This document shows, piece after piece, positions 61,515 through 64,000 of a DNA stretch of 64,000 nucleotides (the first letter of the stretch is position 1; every line of letters starts with the position of its first letter). Origin of the DNA: Aurantimonas manganoxydans SI85-9A1 (GTDB taxonomy: Bacteria; Pseudomonadota; Alphaproteobacteria; Rhizobiales; Rhizobiaceae); NCBI RefSeq assembly GCF_000153465.1, contig NZ_CH672387.1:4133327-4197326 (forward strand), given 5' to 3'. The position numbers and the translations under genes are program-made. The notes beneath the pieces are model-generated. The model was given only the letters and a program-made list of their open reading frames with translations, did no database searches and had not been told where the DNA came from.

Positions 61515-62464
61515 TCAAGGGGGGGCTGGGCGCGGCTGATATTCTCCGGTTCGGATTGCCACGTTGAGCGTGACGAGGAGCTTGCGGGCGATGGCGATCA
61601 GGCTGAGCTTTGCTGGTTTGCCGGCGGTCGTCATGGTGGCGAAGAGGGCCTTCCACGGCGTTGTTCGCACGGCGGCGAGCGCCGCCATGTAGAGGGCGTC
61701 GCGCACGCGCTTGCGGCCACCCTGGACGCAGCGTCTGCCGCGCAGCAGGCCGGAGTCCCGGGCAATGGGGGCAAGCCCCGCCAGGGCGGCGATCGCCCGG
61801 CGGCTGACGCGGCCGAGTTCGGGCAGGCTGGCCAGCAGCACCGAAGCGGCGACCGGTCCGATGCCGGGAGCTGCGCGCAGCACGCGGCGCTGGCGGGCCA
61901 AAGCGGCATCGGCCGCGACCGTCGCCTCGATGCGGCGCTCGATGGTGCGGATCTGCGCGTCGAGGAGGGCGATCACCGCGAGGTGACTTCGGCGATGCAC
62001 GGCTCGCTCATGGTCCGCAACCGCACCCGCTCGGCCTTGCGCATTGCGACGAGCTGGTCGCGGCGGCTGACCAAGCCCTGCAGCGCCAGCCGCGCGGGCG
62101 CCACCTTCTCCGTCGGCCGCAGCGCCAGAGCCGTGCCGTAAAGGGCCAGCATGCGGGCATCGACCGCATCGGTCTTGGCCAGAAGGCCGGCCGACCGGGC
62201 GAAGTCGCGGGCGCGGCGGGGATTGGCCCGGTGGAACACCAGGCCCGCCGCCTCCAGGGCACGGATCAGCGGCTGGTCGAACGGCGCGGTGGCCTCGATC
62301 ACGACGAAAGCCTGCCGCCTTGCCGCCAAGGCCGTCACGGCAGCGATGCCGTCGGCATCGTTGGTCAGGCGTCTGGCCCGTCCTTCGGGATGAGCAAAGA
62401 CGTCGAGATGCGCTCCAGAGATATCGATACCCAGCACGGTCCGGTCTATCATCATAGGTCCCAT
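61515..62464 (-). pseudogene. IS110-type transposase, frameshifted
   Basis: The N-terminal DEDD domain (from ATG 62464, 62455 or 62452; MIDRTVLGIDISGAHLDVF, VIEATAPFDQ, AKTDAVDARM) runs to a stop at 61973. The C-terminal serine-containing domain (LRAAPGIGPVAASVLLASLPELG, ALAGLAPIARDSGLLRG, RVRDALYMAALAAVR) is in another frame, to the stop at 61515. The two frames overlap near 61975-62000, where one frame gives EVTSR-stop and the other SHLAVIALLD, so a single indel is enough to rejoin them. Together they would give about 316 residues, a usual size. Probably inactive, unless the shift is a sequencing error. Confidence 0.82.
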
Positions 62465-62632
62465 CCTTGTCCTGCGGGCTCGGCGCTGTCACGCCGGCCC
62501 CGGCAACTGTTCGGGGTGGATGACGAAAGGCGGGCGGCGAACCTTGCTCGGGCACGGTCTCCAACGACCAAGGATGACACGGTGCGCTGCCCGCCGATCA
62601 GCCTCTCCAATTGCAAGAGGCCGTCAACAGAC
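62465..62632 (-). ncRNA. Candidate bridge RNA region of the IS110 element
   Basis: This 168-base non-coding stretch lies immediately upstream of the transposase start, where IS110-group elements encode their bridge RNA. On the minus strand it contains GTCATCCTTGG (62578-62568) and CGTCATCC (62525-62518), both equal to parts of the REP-like target that flanks the element (GTCATCCTTGGG), and CAAGGATGG at its inner end. Such target-like pieces are expected in the guide loops. No folding was done; the assignment is an inference from position and matches. Confidence 0.45.
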
Positions 62633-62747
62633 AAGGATGACGCGCGGTGGGGTTGGCGCGTTTCCCGGAGAACAAAGCAACGCCTGCGTTCGGACCGATC
62701 ACGCTCGACACGGCGAGGGACGCGGAGCTGCGCCAACCCAATGACGG

Positions 62748-62782
62748 CGTCATCCTTGGGCTTGACCCGAGGACCCATGCCT
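62748..62782 (-). repeat. REP-like palindromic repeat, inverted copy
   Basis: Read on the minus strand, the 35 bases give GGCATGGGTCCTCGGG followed by TCAAGCCCAAGGATGACGC, the same repeat as at 61457 and 63952 in the opposite orientation. The palindrome is imperfect here (CCCAAGG instead of CCCGAGG). Confidence 0.75.
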
Positions 62783-62907
62783 CGACCGCGCCGATATCCT
62801 CTCCGCTGCAGAGCCCGCACAGCGGACCGCGTGTCGGGTGGCGCCCGGCGGGGACAGCCGGCACTCGCCGCCACCCACCCCCGGCACCACTGCCCCGCCC
62901 GCCGCGG

Positions 62908-63846
62908 CTACGCCGCGAACCGGCGTTTCGCCATCCGGGCGAGCCGTCCGTCGATGGCCGCGAGGCCGGTGCCGATGAGGGCCATGCCGGCGAGATGCTG
63001 CAGTTCCAAGACTTCGCCGAGGATGAGCGAACCGAGGATGATGGCGCTGACCGGGACGAGGAACGTCACGAGCAGGATGTTGGTGGCGCCGGCCGTCGCC
63101 AGGATGCGGAAATACAGGACATAGGCCAGCGCGGTGGACAGGGCGGCGATGCCGAGGATGGCGCCCCAGGTTGCGGGGCCCGGCATGACGAGGGTCCAGG
63201 GGCGGTCGACCAGAAGGGCGAGGGGGACGAGCATCGCGGTCGAGGCGGTCACCTGGCCGGTGGCGGTCGCCATGGGCGCCACGCCCATGCGCCGGAAGCG
63301 GCGTCCGAAGACGCCGGCCAGGGCATAGGAGAAGGCCGCGGCGAGGCAGGCAAGCTGGGCGGCGATGTCGCTGCCGACGGTGCGGAGGGCAGCGGGCCCG
63401 AGCATCACCACGACTCCGGCAAAGCCGAGCACCACACCGGCCAGCCGGTGGCCGGTCATCTTCTCGTCGCGCGTCAGGACATGGGCGACCACCACCCCGA
63501 ACAGCGGCGTCGTCGCGTTGAGGATCGAGGCGAGGCCCGAGCCGATCTGCGTCTGACCCCAGACGATCAGGCTGAAGGGCACGAGGTTGTTGAGGAAGCC
63601 CATGCCGACGAAAGCGGCCCAGATCCGCCGGTCGCGCGTCATGGCATGGCCGAGCGCCCGCATCACCGCCCACAGAATCGCCGCCGCCAGCCCGACGCGC
63701 AGGACCACGATGGTGAAGGGCGGCAGTTCGCGCACCGCAATGCCGGTGAAGAAGAAGGATCCGCCCCAGAGGACGGACAGCGCCAGCAGCATCGCCCATT
63801 CGGCCGACGTCATGCTGCGATTGGCGGGTGTCGGAATGGCGCTCAC
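62908..63846 (-). CDS. EamA/DMT family transporter
   Basis: A 312-residue membrane protein with ten predicted segments in two EamA repeats (from MLLALSVLWGGSFFFTGIAV to VLGFAGVVVMLGP, then LACLAAAFSYALAGVFGRRF to MALIGTGLAAID). WGGSFFF, PPFTIVVLRVGLAA and SILNATTPLFGVVVA are typical. DMT transporters export amino acids or metabolites; substrate unknown. GTG start at 63846 with GAGGAG six bases upstream; ATG 63813 is an alternative. It stands alone beside the IS110 element. Confidence 0.87.
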   Translation of the reverse strand: MSAIPTPANRSMTSAEWAMLLALSVLWGGSFFFTGIAVRELPPFTIVVLRVGLAAAILWAVMRALGHAMTRDRRIWAAFVGMGFLNNLVPFSLIVWGQTQIGSGLASILNATTPLFGVVVAHVLTRDEKMTGHRLAGVVLGFAGVVVMLGPAALRTVGSDIAAQLACLAAAFSYALAGVFGRRFRRMGVAPMATATGQVTASTAMLVPLALLVDRPWTLVMPGPATWGAILGIAALSTALAYVLYFRILATAGATNILLVTFLVPVSAIILGSLILGEVLELQHLAGMALIGTGLAAIDGRLARMAKRRFAA

Positions 63847-63951
63847 GGTCTGCTCCTCGGCTGGGAGGGGACGTTAGCTGGGCGTGGTTGCGGGCGCCCA
63901 CCCGATTTCCGGGGGCGACGGTTGGGTGGGTGTCCGTCGTGGTTGGTGGAG

Positions 63952-64000
63952 GTGGCTGCGGTTTGGCATGGGTCCTCGGGTCAAGCCCGAGGATGACGCC
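63952..64000 (+). repeat. REP-like palindromic repeat, complete copy at right edge
   Basis: The 49-base copy contains the complete palindrome CCTCGGG-TCAAG-CCCGAGG followed by ATGACGCC. Its first 37 bases equal 61457-61493. It may continue beyond the window. Repeats of this type are common in Hyphomicrobiales and behave like REP elements. Confidence 0.75.

Larger units (their letters stand above)
61497..62632 (-). mobile_element. IS110-family insertion sequence (decayed)
   Basis: About 1.14 kb with no long terminal inverted repeats, between the two halves of a REP-like repeat (61457-61496 and 62633 onwards). The core is the IS110 transposase, here split by a frameshift, read on the minus strand. 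Behind its stop is only 18 bases; ahead of its start is 168 bases of non-coding sequence. This lopsided layout (long left end, short right end) is that of the IS110 group, whose long end encodes the bridge RNA. Ends are placed where the repeat is interrupted; an alternative right end is near 62570. Confidence 0.7.

Overview
The window is G+C-rich chromosomal DNA from an alphaproteobacterium, most likely a member of the Hyphomicrobiales (Rhizobiales). This rests on gene order: aroA-cmk-rpsA, hslV/his/coaA/hslU, mltA-tim44-fxsA-secB-dnaQ-coaE-aroE-maf-hemE-hemJ, rho-mnmE-mnmG-rsmG-parA-parB, holA-lptE-leuS, and htpX-rsmB-heparinase-purH. Families such as FYDLN-acid (TIGR02300), DUF2628, DUF1674/SDHAF4 and the large NAD-glutamate dehydrogenase agree. 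The genus cannot be told from sequence alone.

Layout. 1-5.8 kb: FYDLN-acid protein (cut by the left edge), aroA, a membrane protein, cmk, rpsA, a GNAT protein. 5.9-14.6 kb: hslV divergent from a histidine operon (hisB-DUF2628-hisH-hisA-hisF-hisE) ending in coaA, then alkB and a LuxR solo on the other strand, then hslU. 14.6-18.3 kb: minus-strand glutamine amidotransferase, XRE regulator, Smr protein, MltA and Tim44-like protein. 18.5-23.2 kb: fxsA, secB, then dnaQ, coaE, aroE, maf on the minus strand. 23.18-23.72 kb: probable oriC, with DnaA-box-like sequences, a cluster of GANTC sites and an AT-rich tract beside hemE. 23.7-34.4 kb: hemE, hemJ, gntK, rho, ybaK, mnmE, mnmG, rsmG, parA, parB. 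34.5-38.8 kb: holA, lptE, leuS. 38.9-42.2 kb: yggS, DUF1761, acs. 42.2-46.5 kb: a 25-codon small ORF with its own promoter and terminator, a periplasmic PRC-barrel protein, cfa, a nuclease and an SdhE4-like factor. 46.7-53.1 kb: htpX, rsmB, a heparinase-like protein, a lipoprotein, purH. 53.1-61.3 kb: MFS and MOSC genes, a 42-residue basic protein, the giant gdh, an AhpD-like protein. 61.4-64 kb: a broken IS110-type element inside a REP-like palindromic repeat, and an EamA transporter.

The main theme is the chromosome origin/centromere domain. parA and parB lie about 9 kb from oriC, and nine 16-mers resembling parS (TGTTTCACGTGAAACA) are scattered from 5.07 to 56.1 kb on both sides of oriC. 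Several lie inside coding sequence (rsmG, mnmE, gdh), where they encode V-S-R-E-T-like peptides, and two abut intrinsic terminators. The remaining genes are largely conserved housekeeping functions.

Least ordinary items: (i) the IS110 relic, whose non-coding end has the position and size expected of a bridge RNA and contains pieces matching the repeat it sits in; (ii) the 25-residue ORF, whose Shine-Dalgarno matches 13 nt of the 16S rRNA 3' end; (iii) the LuxR protein lacking the ligand-binding Asp; (iv) a class II AroA with the glyphosate-sensitive Gly. No rRNA, tRNA or CRISPR array was found.
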